Numbered from the stretch's first letter, positions 40,927-51,749 are shown. The stretch: DNA of 64,000 nucleotides from Ahaetulla prasina (GCF_028640845.1 NC_080548.1:9790314-9854313), one strand, 5' to 3'. Notes: generated from the letters alone by a model not told the origin. Program-made: numbers and translations.

Positions 40927-41521
40927 ATAAAAGATAAAGAATGCCACTTCTGGACGTTGAAGTCCACGCTTCTTAAACTTGCCAAGGATTGTGTGAATGA
41001 CTCCAAGATCCTTGGAAGGACCAGAACAGGTCAATGGAATTAGAGGACAATGTGGAAATGATAAATAAATAATAAATCTCAAATAATAGGGCCTCCTGGG
41101 GATTTCCTAAAGCATTGATTCATGCCTTAAGCCTTGCGATCCTGAGTCTCAGAGCAAGATTTTTCCATAAAGGTTCAGACTCTACTCAACAGAGAGCCCC
41201 CACTCCCACTCCCACCCTCAATTTAGCAGGTCTGGCTAACAACTTTTTGAAGCAAAGGATTCTGATTTACCATCCAAATGTGCTGGAAGTTCTCGAATCT
41301 CAAATGCCGTTACGTGGTGTTTCTTGACTTCACAACTTTAAGTAGTGGGAACTACTACTACCCAGAATTCCCGCACTAGGGTTTTGGGAAGTGAAGTTCC
41401 AATTTCTTAAAGTGGCCAAGATTGAGATGCCGCCTATGCTGGATTTATCACCAAAAATTAAATGCAGAAATTACTACTAATAATAAAGTTTAAAACCTTT
41501 TAAACACACTAATTTAAATCA
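40927..41521. other. Mostly unique; two half hAT palindromes
   Basis: At 40945-41000 (GTTGAAGTCCACGCTTCTTA) and 41345-41432 (CCCAGAATTCCCGCACTAGG, GAAGTGAAGTTCC) there are degenerate halves of the palindromic hAT MITE. Nothing else recognised. Confidence 0.45.
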
Positions 41522-41529
41522 GTCTAGAC

Positions 41530-41793
41530 CTGGGGTCCCCAATATCAGGACAGCGGCCCACTACTGGGTCATGAGGCATTCAGAACTGGGCAGTGGAGGC
41601 AGCGGGTGAGCTCATGCGCATGTGTGAGCAGGGCATGTGTGCACTCCATTTGTGTGAGCGATGAGTAAACATCCCCGCCACTCGCACAAATGGAACTGTA
41701 CACATTGTGGCTTGCCTGCCGCTCACACAGAACCATCCCCTCCCCCCCAAACCTCCGCTGGTCCACACAAGCTGGAAGGGTTGGGGAACTCTG
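41530..41793. mobile_element. hAT MITE, first of a chained pair
   Basis: Starts CTGGGGTCCCCAATATCAGG and ends GGTTGGGGAACTCTG. Perfect duplication GTCTAGAC (41522-41529 and 41794-41801). Interior GCGGCCCACTACTGGGTCAT. Confidence 0.82.
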
Positions 41794-41801
41794 GTCTAGA
41801 C

Positions 41802-41922
41802 CAGGGATCTCCAACCTGGGCAACTTTAAGACTTGTGGACTTCAACTCCCAGAATTCCTCAGCCAGCTTTTCTGGGAGTTGAAGTCCACAAGTCTTAAAG
41901 TTGCTAAGGTTGGAGACCCCTG
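41802..41922. mobile_element. Palindromic hAT MITE, second of the chained pair
   Basis: Starts CAGGGATCTCCAACCTGGGC and ends GGTTGGAGACCCCTG. Perfect duplication GTCTAGAC (41794-41801 and 41923-41930); its left target is the right duplication of the preceding element. Confidence 0.9.
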
Positions 41923-41930
41923 GTCTAGAC

Positions 41931-43307
41931 AATGACAAAAACAATGGCACCATTGAAACGAGTCACGGGTGTCAGTGGGGAAGAATCAAAAAAGGCAACA
42001 TGGTGTTGATGATGACATTGAAGTGCCACTTCGATTGTACCACCATCTTGACTTTTTTTGACCCCATGCCACATCCACCAATGCCACCATTTATATTAAG
42101 CCATCATTGCCAAGCTGTGCCTTCTAACCCGTCTCAAACTTCTCCTTCAAATCATCTGTTGGTGGAGAGAAGAAAGGGGAAAGGAAGGTCTGGCGAAGCA
42201 AAGTGGCAAGGTAGGAATTTAAAAGTGATGAATGTTTTAATTCGCACTTGGCTCCTGGGTGCAAATTACTCTGTCTGATTCCTTCTTTGAATATTCATTT
42301 AGAGCTTTAAAACAGTTTCCGAGTAGGGGAGAAAGGTTGTTTACAAAGCTATAAAAGAATCTCTTTCTGCAGCAATCAAGGGCAGGTAACGTAATGTCTC
42401 TGGGCGCCAGGATAGCCACCAGCGTTTCTGTGGTCAGCTGACTGTTCTTTGTGGATGGCTTCAATTAAAATAAAATTAAATGGGAAGCTGCCAAGCTGTC
42501 AAACACCGGCCGTTAGCCACATCGTTACGCACAAAAATGAATACATGGGATTTTATTATACAAATAGACAAGTACTTGAGTGTTTGTGTATGTACGGACA
42601 GCACTTAAAAGTTGGCCTCCAGAATAGCCTATACATAATTGTCAAAGGTGGACATATTTTTTCTCTAGATCCCATAAAAGAAGATGCATTTCAACACTAT
42701 ACGTTTCATGGGTCCAGCATCATATTTATGCAGAGAGTTTAAGTTAATGGGATTCCATTATAACAATTCCCAGATCATAATGAGATGGTACTAGCCATGG
42801 AGTCTTGCACCCAAGAAAGGGGGAAAATCAGCTAAGAATTCCCACTTCTGACATTTGGAGTCCTCGAATTGAGAAATGATATTGAAGGAGGCCCAAAGGA
42901 GCAACGTCTCAACTGTGTACAAGAATGCCTCTGGGCCCCACATAGACCCCGAAAGACTTTCTCAGAAAATAACAGTAACGTTGGAATGGAAACCACAACT
43001 GAATGGCTTGCTTAGAAACAGCAATCTAAATTTAATAAATGTAAGAATAGAATTAATCTCAAATTGATGCTAAACTGACTTTGTAGGGGGTCTTATTTTC
43101 CTTTGGCTATTATCATTATTAGCTTTTTCCCCCTTTTTTATTTAGTGTATTTCAATAACTCCAATGAAGGTAGGATTTTTTTTCAGATTGTGCTGTGCAA
43201 CTAGTAGCATGTTTCGTCACAGTTAGGTGTTTTGTCGTATCTCGCTAATATTGCCTTCTGTTAATTGGAAACTTCACCCTTGACATGTGGTCTTATTATT
43301 GTAATTA
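41931..43307. other. Unique block, candidate conserved non-coding element
   Basis: Transposon-free for about 1.4 kb. The section at 42430-42640 (GGCTTCAATTAAAATAAAAT, GCACAAAAATGAATAC) is AT-rich with TAAT/ATTA steps and few CpGs. No coding frame recognised. Confidence 0.25.
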
Positions 43308-43485
43308 TTATTGGTTTGTTACATAGTCAGCCAGATGTTCAGACTGGATTTGGTATTTTTGTCCACCTATTGGGTCCTTCCCAAAGACCTGGGATAGGCA
43401 GATGTGGATATTTGATTATATTAAAGGTATCATCACAAGATATATGTTGTTCCGAATAAAGTTCAGAACAGCTTTATTATGATTG
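43308..43485 (-). mobile_element. R4/Dong LINE fragment
   Basis: GTTTGTTACATAGTCAGCCA, GATGTTCAGACTGGATTTGG and CAAAGACCTGGGATAGGCAG match the segments at 10303 and 52228. Confidence 0.6.
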
Positions 43486-43513
43486 AGAAGAATTACTATT
43501 GTTGTTATAGAGT

Positions 43514-43851
43514 TGCCAGGGGCACCATGGCAGTTAAAGATGTTGAGCTTGTCAGTTGGAAAGCTGACAGCTTACTTTTGAGACTTGAGCGCTACAGGAT
43601 GGAGTGAGTTCCCATTACTTGCTCCAGCTCCTGCCCACCTAACAGTTTGAAAGCATGCAAATGTAAGTAGATAAATAGTTACCACTTCGGTGGGAAGGTC
43701 ACAGAATTCTGTGTACCTCAGAATATAGTCAGACTAACCACCTGAACATGGAAATGTCTTTGGACAACTCTGGATCCCTCGGCTAAGAAACGGAGATGAG
43801 CACCACCCCCCAGAGTGGACATGACTGGACAGGGGAAACCTTTATCTTTAC
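43514..43851 (+). mobile_element. Sauria-type SINE, diverged
   Basis: Head ACCATGGCAGTTAAAGATGT, body TTTGAAAGCATGCAAATGTA and GGTGGGAAGGTCACAGAATT, end GGAAACCTTTATCTTTACTT. Confidence 0.7.
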
Positions 43852-43993
43852 TTGACCTATAGTGTTGCTTATTTTGCCAACCCCCACAACCTGAAAAACC
43901 CACACATCTTAATACCTTGTCAGGAAGAATGTGGACAACTTTAACATACAGAAGTTTCACATTTTGACAGTACAATACGGAAATGCTTTAGGC

Positions 43994-44096
43994 CAGTGTT
44001 TTTCACACAGGGCAACTTTAAGATGTGTGGACCGGCTGGGGAATTGTAGGAGTCAAAGTCCACACATCTTAAAGTTGCTAAGTTTGGAAAACACTC
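43994..44096. mobile_element. Palindromic hAT MITE
   Basis: Starts CAGTGTTTTTCACACAGGGC and ends AGTTTGGAAAACACTC. Flanks CTTTAGGC and CCTTAGGC match at 7 of 8 positions. Confidence 0.8.
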
Positions 44097-44104
44097 CCTT
44101 AGGC

Positions 44105-45193
44105 CTGCAAAACTAGTCCTGCGGTGCTCTGAGTTGTCTCTCTAAATCCATGCGCATTGAAAGTTGCTTCTCCCCCCACCCCTCTTTCTTCTTCCTGCTG
44201 CTCTCTAGCAGATTTGCCCAATCCAGGCCAAGCACCCAAGCCATGGGAACATCTCCTGTGTGACTTATCTAGCAAAACTTTCCGTGCCACTTTGCTGATG
44301 AGCTGTTCTTCATTTCCCCCAACTCAGCTGTTGTAGACGGCTTCTATTGTTTCTCCCAAGTGCAAGGATATTATTAATTCCCCAGCACACGCAAAACACT
44401 TGCATGAGCAACAAGGAGCATTTCAAAGGCATAACGAGAGCAACCCGCTTGGATGTCATGCGGGCCGTGGCAAGACAAAAGGCTCTCTCCAGCCATCCCA
44501 CTGAAGGGATGAATTGAAGGCTGATTAAAAAAAGAAAAATTGCATGAAGATGAGGTCTTTGGGTCCACATTTTGCCATGGAGGACGTGTAGAAAGTGGAA
44601 GGAGTGAAACAAAGTGGCTGATTTCATTAGGCACCATACAAAGTTTGCGGTGGCGGGGTGGGGGAGAGGTTGGAAAGAGGCCAACCATTCTAGAATGCAG
44701 CTCTCATTAACCTTCAGAGAGTCCAGCCATCGGTCCTAAATCTGTAAATGATACAAATGTGTTTCTATTGTTTTGTCAGCTTCCTGTCCTTTTGTCATAT
44801 AGCAATGCTGTTGTTGCTGTTTTACTGCAGAGCTTCAGAAATGAACCGAGCAACATGGTAATGGTGGTTGGGCCAGGGGTTGGCTCTCCCTTGGGCAAGG
44901 CTCAGAAACTCAAAAAGGACCCAGCAGCCCATCTGCCACTACCAGGGCTTCAGTCTTTATTTTCATTTTGGTGCAGTCTAGTTTCATCTTCCTGCTTACA
45001 TCCGATGGCCAAAAAAAAAAAGGAGGGGGGATGGAATGAAATGTACTATTAAGTCTCTTTCAGATATTCCTCAATTAATAGTCGTTTCAAAATAACACAG
45101 TTGGGCAACAAAGGAGAATATCAATGCTCGTTCTGTTCAATGTTTAGTATGCTGATGTCATGGGAACTTGAAGTATGCTTTAGGGCACTTTAG
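44105..45193. other. Unique sequence, nothing recognised
   Basis: About 1.1 kb. Frames of 104-124 residues at 44310-44688 (reverse) overlap in different frames and show no domain; not called. Confidence 0.4.
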
Positions 45194-45856
45194 TACAGGT
45201 AGTACTTGACTTATAACCATTCATTCAGTCACTGAAGTTACAACAGCAGCAAAAAAAATTGACATGACTGTTTTTCATGGACATATGAAAATTGCAGCAT
45301 CCCCATGGCCACATGATCAAAATTCAGATGCTTCACAACTGGTTCATATTTATGACGGCTGCAGTGTTCCAGGGTCATGTGATCCAGGGATGAAATCTAC
45401 TTACCTTCCCTACTGGTTCAGAAGTGCATGCGCCATGTGCACACATCATGTGTGATTTTGGACCCTCTGTGCATGTGCAAAACCTTCTGCGCACGCGCAG
45501 AGGGTAAAAACCAGATTTTTTTTTAAGGACGTCCGGGCGGGTGGGTAGAGCCTCGCGCTGCCACTACCGGTTCTCCGAACCACCGACTGCTGCTGCTAGC
45601 AGTTTACCTGAATCGGTGCGAACCGGTAGCATTTCACCCCTGGTGTGATTCCCTTTTGCGACCTTCTGAGAAGCACAGTCAATAAAGAAGCCAGATTCAC
45701 TTAACAGCCATGCTGCTAACTTAACCACTGCAGTGATTCACTTAAGAACCGTGGCAAGAAAGGTCGTAAAATGGAGCAAAACTCACTTAACAAGTGCCTT
45801 GCTTAATGACAGGAATTTGGGGATCAATTGTCGGCGCAACTTGATGACTACCTGTG
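45194..45856. mobile_element. Mariner-like MITE split by a hAT MITE
   Basis: TACAGGTAGTACTTGACTTA at the left, CTTGATGACTACCTGTG at the right. The hAT MITE at 45385-45642 sits inside, so the mariner-like copy is the older. Confidence 0.7.
45385..45642. mobile_element. hAT MITE (CAGGGATGAAATCTAC), inside a mariner-like MITE
   Basis: Starts CAGGGATGAAATCTAC and ends GTAGCATTTCACCCCTG. Flanks ATGTGATC and GTGTGATT match at 6 of 8 positions. Contains CGCACGCGCAGAGGG and the ACTACCGGTTCTCCG segment. Confidence 0.75.
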
Positions 45857-46144
45857 TGCTGATGTTGTTGTGAGGCCAAACCATCCTTTGACTTTCCTTA
45901 ACTCTTCTGTGCTACGGTGCAGAGAGTTGCGTAGCGGATTTGAGATGGGGGAGATATTGAGGTCAAAATGTAAACATATGAAAGTGTTCAAGGGCAGAAC
46001 TAATTATTCTTACCATTAGGAGAGTATTAGGATAATTTCCTGCAAGATCTGAAGAAAGAAGCTCAAATCAAACTAATTCTTCAAATGCCCAGATGCCCAT
46101 TTCAGGTGTGCAGGGTTTCAAACTTGAAATGATTTATGTATTGT

Positions 46145-46336
46145 AAATCGGTATGGAAAAGACTCCTGTGAGTCTCTTGGACTGCAAGGCGATCCAACCA
46201 GTCAGTCCTAGAGGAAATCAACCCTGACTGCTCTTTAGAAGGCCAGATCCTGAAGATGAAACTCAAATACTTTGGCCACCTAATGAGAAGGAAGGACTCC
46301 CTGGAGAAGAGCTGAATGCTGGGAAAGACTGAGGGC
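46145..46336 (+). mobile_element. Bov-B LINE RT C-terminus, part 1
   Basis: Reads GTCTCTTGGACTGCAAGGCG, GAGGAAATCAACCCTGACTG and CACCTAATGAGAAGGAAGGA, the Bov-B C-terminal coding region. It breaks at AAGAAGAAGAAGAA, where an inverted CR1/L3-like LINE tail starts, and resumes at about 46772. Confidence 0.8.
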
Positions 46337-46770
46337 AAAAGAAGAAGAAGAAGAAGAATAGAATTTTATTGGCTAAGTGTGATTGGACACACAAGGAATT
46401 TGTCTTGGTGCATATGCTCTCAGTGTACATAAAAGAAAAGATACGTTCATCAAGGTACAACATTTACAACACAATTGATGGTCAATATATCAATATATCA
46501 ATATAAATCATAAGGATTGCCAGCAACAAGTTATAGTCATACAGTCATAAGTGGAAAGAGATTGGTGATGGGAACTATGAGACGATTAATAGTAGTGCAG
46601 ATTTAGTAAATAGTCTGACAGTGTTGATGGAATTATTTGTTTAGCAGAGTGATGGTCTTCGGGAAAAAACTGTTCTTGTGTCTAGTTGTTCTGGTGTGCA
46701 GTGCTCTATAGCGTTGTTTTGAGGGTAGGAGTTGAAACAGTTTATGTTTCAACTCCTACCCTCAAAACGG
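46337..46770 (-). mobile_element. CR1/L3-like LINE 3' end, inserted in Bov-B
   Basis: In reverse it runs from a 3' coding or UTR remnant (TCCTACCCTCAAAACAACGC) to CTTGTGTGTCCAATCACAC and a terminus CAATAAAATTCTATTCTTC. This resembles the snake CR1/L3 3' end known from the literature to seed AATAG microsatellites. A forward copy is at 58960-59215. Confidence 0.65.
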
Positions 46771-46771
46771 A

Positions 46772-46919
46772 CGAGAGAGAACAAGGTGGCTGGATGGAGT
46801 CACTGAAGCAGTAGGCATGAGCTTCAATGGACTCCAGAGGATGGTAGAGGACAGGAAGGCGTGGAGGAACGTTGTCCATGGGGTCGCAATGGGTTGGACA
46901 TGACTTTGCAACTAACAAC
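46772..46919 (+). mobile_element. Bov-B LINE 3' end, part 2
   Basis: Reads GAGAACAAGGTGGCTGGATG, GAGTCACTGAAGCAGTAGGC and GTTGTCCATGGGGTCGCAAT, ending TTGCAACTAACAACAACA. Completes the copy begun at 46145. Confidence 0.85.
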
Positions 46920-47003
46920 AACATATGGCACAAGGATTGCTCTTGAACTGGTTTCCAATAGATTCCTGCAGGAATATCCATGGAGTGGGTAACTAACAAC
47001 AAC
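46920..47003 (+). mobile_element. Extension beyond the Bov-B 3' end, shared between copies
   Basis: TATGGCACAAGGATTGCTCT to GCAGGAATATCCATGGA follows the Bov-B terminus and is followed by a second AACTAACAACAACAA tail. The same 60-odd bases follow the Bov-B copy at 12622-12690, with one or two differences. Confidence 0.6.
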
Positions 47004-47561
47004 AAACTTGCTATGCTTTTCCATTAGCAGCTGTGTTGGGCAAGACATTTTGCAAGCTGGAACCCCAATCTAATTAGAAGTACCAGGTTGGAGAAGACAG
47101 GCGAAGTGATGGGCTACAGAACAGGTGAGGATCTGGATGCTGGATTTTAGTTCAGACTTCATTCTTTCCTAATGGCACTAAATGCTATCCAGCAACTTTC
47201 TTCCTTGCCTTGTAGGTGTTACAACCTTTGGGGAGACAAGGATTAGATTTTCCTTCCTCAGCAGTGACGCTGACCCTAAAAATGTGATCACAGAGCTCTG
47301 AACCTTGAGGATAGACTCACTCCATTGACTATATTAGAAAGTCTGTTAAAGCTCTTTGGCTATGGAATTTTCTGTTCATTGGAGAGAAGCATTTTTTCTT
47401 TTTTTCCCCCAAAATAATGTATACAAAATTCTAGATGGCAAAGTTCTTTCTGTAGTACATGACCTTCCTGATAGTTACTGGCTGACACAATCTGCGTAAT
47501 TTATTAAGTGAGTCCACATCACTATGGCACGACTGCTATAGCCATTAAAATTAAGTCATAA
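47004..47561. other. Unique sequence, nothing recognised
   Basis: No supported feature. Confidence 0.4.
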
Positions 47562-47607
47562 TATAAGTAGGCCTCAAATTACAACCATTTTTTTACTGAA
47601 TGTTTAT

Positions 47608-47723
47608 GGAGATAAACCAGGTCATGGTTGTCCCAAAGGTACTTTTTCAAGAGACTTTCAAAGAAAAACCAGAAAGTCCACTTGCCTCTTGAAAAAGCAC
47701 CTTTGGGACATTCTTTTACTGAT
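47608..47723. mobile_element. Penelope-like fragment (short inverted pair)
   Basis: CAGGTCATGGTTGTCCCAAA with GGTACTTTTTCAAGAG, then the inverse GTCCACTTGCCTCTTGAAAA and AGCACCTTTGGGAC. The hammerhead-like core is deleted. Confidence 0.45.
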
Positions 47724-47802
47724 CATTTGGAGTTACAACAGCACTAAAAATGACTTATGACCAGTCCTCACACTTGTGACCATCATGCCATCTCCACCAT
47801 GA

Positions 47803-48052
47803 GCCATGGTGGTGCAGTGGTTGGAATGCTGTACTGCAGGCTACTTCTGCTGACTGCCAGCTGCCAGCAGTTCAGCAGTTCAAATATCATTGGCTCAAGG
47901 TTGACTCATCCTTCCATCCTTCCGAGGTCGGTAAAATGAGGACCCAGATTGTTGGGGGGGGGGAGTAATATGCCGGCTCTGTAAACCACTTAGAGAGGTC
48001 TGTAAAGCACTGTGAAGTGATATATAAATCTAAGTGCTATTGCTATTGCTAT
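47803..48052 (+). mobile_element. tRNA-derived SINE (tail type 1)
   Basis: Head CATGGTGGTGCAGTGGTTGG, core GTTGACTCATCCTTCCATCC, tail CTGTAAACCACTTAGAGAGG, GTGATATATAAATCTAAGTG and CTATTGCTATTGCTA. Confidence 0.8.
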
Positions 48053-48320
48053 CATGTGATCAAAATTTGAGCACTTGACAACCTCCACTTACTTATGTAT
48101 CTTGGGATTGTGTGAACTCCACTTGTGACATTGCCAGCTGGCTCCCCAGAAGCAAAGTCAATGGGGGAAGCTGGATTCACTTAACAGCCATGTGATTCAC
48201 TTAACAACTAGGATGATACACTTAGCAACAGTGACAAAAATGGTCATAGAATTGGGCATGACTCACTTAATAACTGCCTTGTTCAGTCCCAATTCTTGTC
48301 ATAAATCAAGGACTACCTGC

Positions 48321-49550
48321 ATTGACAAAAGATGTTCAGGAATTAAGGCAAAACCCCACAAGATACCCAGAAAGCCATAAATATGCTGACTACAGTGGTT
48401 GCATGCAAAGAGCACTTTTCAGCATTAATAAGAATGCACACACACAACATGCTTAACGTGATTCCTGAATAAACCCATTGGCTGAGTTTGCACAATGTAT
48501 CAAAGTAATGTGTGAATTTCGTCCACACGCTATGCTAAGTCACAAAGGAACTTTCTAAGGTTAGAATGATGTGAAATGTAGTTACTAGGCTTGCAGCTAA
48601 CATGGTTAGAGTGCTGGTTGAACATAGCCATGATGTTATTTTATCTCAATGTTAGGATTGCAGTTTACACTTGCAAGCATTTCAATCAAAACTGTAGAGC
48701 ATTCCCTTCATCATGGCATATGATTCAGACACAATGCTATCCATAATGTGAATTGCTTGGTTTTGGCTCAGCACATCATATGAACCCAGTCAACTATAGT
48801 TTATTCAGTAGGACATGTTCAAGCAAATCATGGTTTAGGATAATTCGTGACAGCATTTCTTGGAGATCTGAGGGTGTAGGTTTAGCGTCTGTAGGAAACT
48901 AGCACCCATCTGATCAAATGTCACCCAAAATTGTCTTAATCATTGATTTCTATTTAATGCTACTCATTTCAGACAAGGACTCAAAAACAACCTCTCAAGC
49001 CATCCAGTTCTGTGTTACCATTGTAAAAGACACCACGATACGAACTTCTTATGATAAAATTGTATTTGGATTTGTTTTAGTAACTATGTCCTTAATTATT
49101 TTTAAACTCCATTATACCGATCGTTTTTTGCTTATTCACATCTACATATATATAGAAGAAACTGATACTTCTTTTATTCAGTACAGTATTTCTATCTGGC
49201 CCTAGGGCTGTAATAAATTTGATTTGATTCAATTCTTAATTATCAGTCACTATAATGTTTCAACACAGCTTTGTTGCAAGAGCCATGGAGCTAAATCTGA
49301 GTGGCATTAGTAGGTAGTCACTTTAATTTCCCATAATGCTACTAGTGTTACTCCAGTGCATTGTGGGAAATGTAAATCCCCTCCTTCTTTAACCACTTCC
49401 AGTAAATCCATAGTGGAAATCTGCTGGGTTGGTGCTCTGTAAGGAGTTACACAAAAAAATCAGGGGACATTTTATCAATGCCTGAATTCATTTAATTTTG
49501 TTTAAAGTAGCAAAGCTTCATGGCAGATACCTTTTCTGATATATGTATTT
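48321..49550. other. Unique sequence, nothing recognised
   Basis: About 1.2 kb of AT-rich sequence. No transposon termini or domain-bearing frame. Frames at 48918-49205 lack coding texture. Confidence 0.4.
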
Positions 49551-49602
49551 TCTGATATATATATATATGTGTATGTATGTATGTATGTATATATATGTAT
49601 AT
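49551..49602. repeat. (TA)n / (TATG)n microsatellite
   Basis: ATATATATATATATGTGTAT then (GTAT)n, immediately left of the inverted-repeat element at 49603. Confidence 0.9.
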
Positions 49603-50176
49603 ATATATGTAGGTCTTTGGTTATTCGGGTTTTCTCCCACGTAAAATTGGAAGTGTCTTGGCGACGTTTTGACGAAGTCTCATTCGTCATCTTCAGGCTT
49701 CAGCTTCGTGCTTCTGGGAGCAATGTGTGATTGCAGCTGTTTCTTCCTTTTTAACTGCTAGTGGGGGTTTGAACTGATTGGGTGGGAGCTTGGCTGTGCT
49801 CTGATTGGATGGGGTTTTTTGTGCTCTGATTGGCTGGGGGTGTGTCCTGTTTGGGTGGGGGCTTGGTTATGCTCAGATTAGTCTGAGTTGCAGGGGGATT
49901 TGAGCTGGTGAGCTGCATTGCTGCTGCATTGCTGCACCCCCAGCCAATCAGAGCACAAAAAAAACCCCATCCAATCAGAGCACAGCCAAGCTCCCACCCA
50001 ATCAGTTCAAACCTCCACTAGCAGTTAAAAAGGAAGAAACAACTGCAATCACACATTGCTCCCAGAAGCACGAAGCTGAAGCCTGAAGATGACGAATGAG
50101 ACTTCGTCGAAACGTCACCAAGACACTTCCAATTTTACGCGGGAGAAAACCCCAATAACCAAAGACCTACATACAA
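49603..50176. mobile_element. Large inverted repeat, Penelope-like (second family)
   Basis: Arms of about 240 bp (49603-49842 and 49935-50176) around a spacer of about 92 bp. The right arm reads TCAGAGCACAGCCAAGCTCC, then CTGAAGA (50083-50089), a stem (GACGA/TCGTC), GAAAC (50109-50113), GTC, and ACTTCCAATTTTACGCGGGA. The left arm is the same in reverse, with GAAAC changed to AAAAC. TA-rich microsatellites lie on both sides. No RT frame is present; the family name rests on the hammerhead-like core and inverted organisation. Confidence 0.5.
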
Positions 50177-50197
50177 ACACCCGCAAAAACCTCAGAA

Positions 50198-50306
<109 letters not shown>

Positions 50307-50454
50307 CTTTGGTCTGACCAAAGCATATTTCCCATTTCAAAACTTCTTGGAATGCAGATGTCAAAGTCCTGTTACAAACAGGCTTTAGAGAGAGTAGAAG
50401 ACACGCATCTCTTAAAACAAACAAGTTCTAGAGCTTGCAGGTTTTCGAGCTTGG

Positions 50455-50882
50455 TGAAGTAATATGACCTGAACATAGCTTATAAAATCATCTGCTACAA
50501 TGTCCTTCCTGTCAATGACTACTTCAGCTTCAATTGCAACAATACACGTGCACACAACAGATACAAACTTAAGGTAAACTTAAGCTCCAAACTCGATTGC
50601 AGAAAACACGACTTCAGCAACAGAGTGGTCAATGCCTGGAATGCACTACCTGACTCTGTGGTTTCTTCCCCAAACCCCCATAACTTTAACCTTAGACTGT
50701 CTACTGTTGACCTCACCCCATTCCTAAGATGTCTGTAAGGGGTGCGCATAAGAGGACCAGCGTGCCTACCCTTCCTGTCCTGCTGTTCCCTTTTACTCAT
50801 ATCCTTTTCGTGTATTCAAATTATGTTTATACTTTTATCTGTTATCTTATATATGCTTGACAAATAAAATAAATAAAAATAA
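50455..50882 (+). mobile_element. LINE RT C-terminus and 3' UTR (CR1/L2/Rex superfamily)
   Basis: Reads LNIAYKIICYNVLPVNDYF, then RAHNRYKLKVNLSS, then FSNRVVNAWNALPDSVV and a stop at TTTCTAAGATG TCTGTAA. The 3' UTR ends TTGACAAATAAAATAAATAA. 5'-truncated, so no RT motifs remain. The preceding segment of the same LINE type is seen at 61440-61612. Confidence 0.65.
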
Positions 50883-50899
50883 ATCAATAAATAAAAAAT

Positions 50900-51142
50900 A
50901 TGTCTATGGAGATTCTCAGTCATCCAGGTCATGGTTGCCCAGAGGTGCTTTCTTTCAAGAGGCAACTGGACTTTCTGTTTTTTCTTCGAAGACTTTTCAC
51001 TTCTCATCCAAGAAGCGTCTTCAGCTTCTTGACTGCCATCCAATCAGAGCTGAAGAAGCTTCTTGGATGAGAAGGGAAACATCTTCAGAGAAAAACCAAA
51101 AACTCCGGTTTTCTGTGAAAAAAGTACCTTTGGGATTGAAAT
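50900..51142. mobile_element. Penelope-like fragment, inverted arms
   Basis: The left arm (reverse) TATGGAGATTCTCAGTCATC to CTCATCCAAGAAGCGTCTTC and right arm (forward) GAGCTGAAGAAGCTTCTTGG to AAAGTACCTTTGGGA form an inverted pair with two hammerhead-like cores facing away from the centre. Same family as 7706-8200. Confidence 0.5.
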
Positions 51143-51537
51143 GGCGGTACTAGCTGAATTACAATTATGTAAATCAAAGCTGAAGATCCTTATTAGGAAG
51201 AAAAATGTATTTTTTTGTTGTTTTTATTCCCAGTTACATCACTACACTGGAATCCAAAGAGGCTCTGAACTGAATAAATACAATAAATGATGGCTGTGTT
51301 TCTGATTAGTATTTGCTCACACTGATGAAAAGCAGCTTCCATTGATTAATTAATCAAGGCATGTGTTGATTAATCGACCAGTTACAATGATGAGACAACA
51401 TGCATTATTGACATGTGCTTTGACTTACGAAGTACTGATACCTACTGTATATTTCCATGTCTTGAATCCATCCAGAGTTGATGAGCAATCTCTTCTTTGG
51501 CCAATGAAATAATTCCTATCCTGAACTATTACCCCAG
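51143..51537. other. Unique sequence, nothing recognised
   Basis: No supported feature. Confidence 0.4.
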
Positions 51538-51746
51538 CAATGAATTAGAATTGTCTAGAATCATGGAGCGGCAAGGGACCTTAGAGGTCTTCTAGTCTAA
51601 CCCCCAGCTTATAGCATCCAGGACAAATGGTTGTCCAATCTTTTCTTGAAATTCTTCAGTGATGGAACCCCACAATTCTGGGACACAAGCTGATCCATTG
51701 ATTAATTGTTCTCACTGTCAGGAAATTTCTCCTTAGTTCCAAATGA
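51538..51746 (-). mobile_element. CR1 LINE 3' fragment
   Basis: Reads GGAGCGGCAAGGGACCTTAG, AGGTCTTCTAGTCTAACCCC and TGTCAGGAAATTTCTCCTTA, the reverse complement of the CR1 3' region. Confidence 0.7.
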
Positions 51747-51749
51747 GCC

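Larger units (their letters stand above)
47562..48320. mobile_element. Mariner-like MITE with two insertions
   Basis: TACAGGTAGTCC-family copy beginning ATAAGTAGGCCTCAAATTAC and ending AAATCAAGGACTACCTGC. Interrupted by a Penelope-like piece (47608-47723) and a SINE (47803-48052). Confidence 0.6.
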
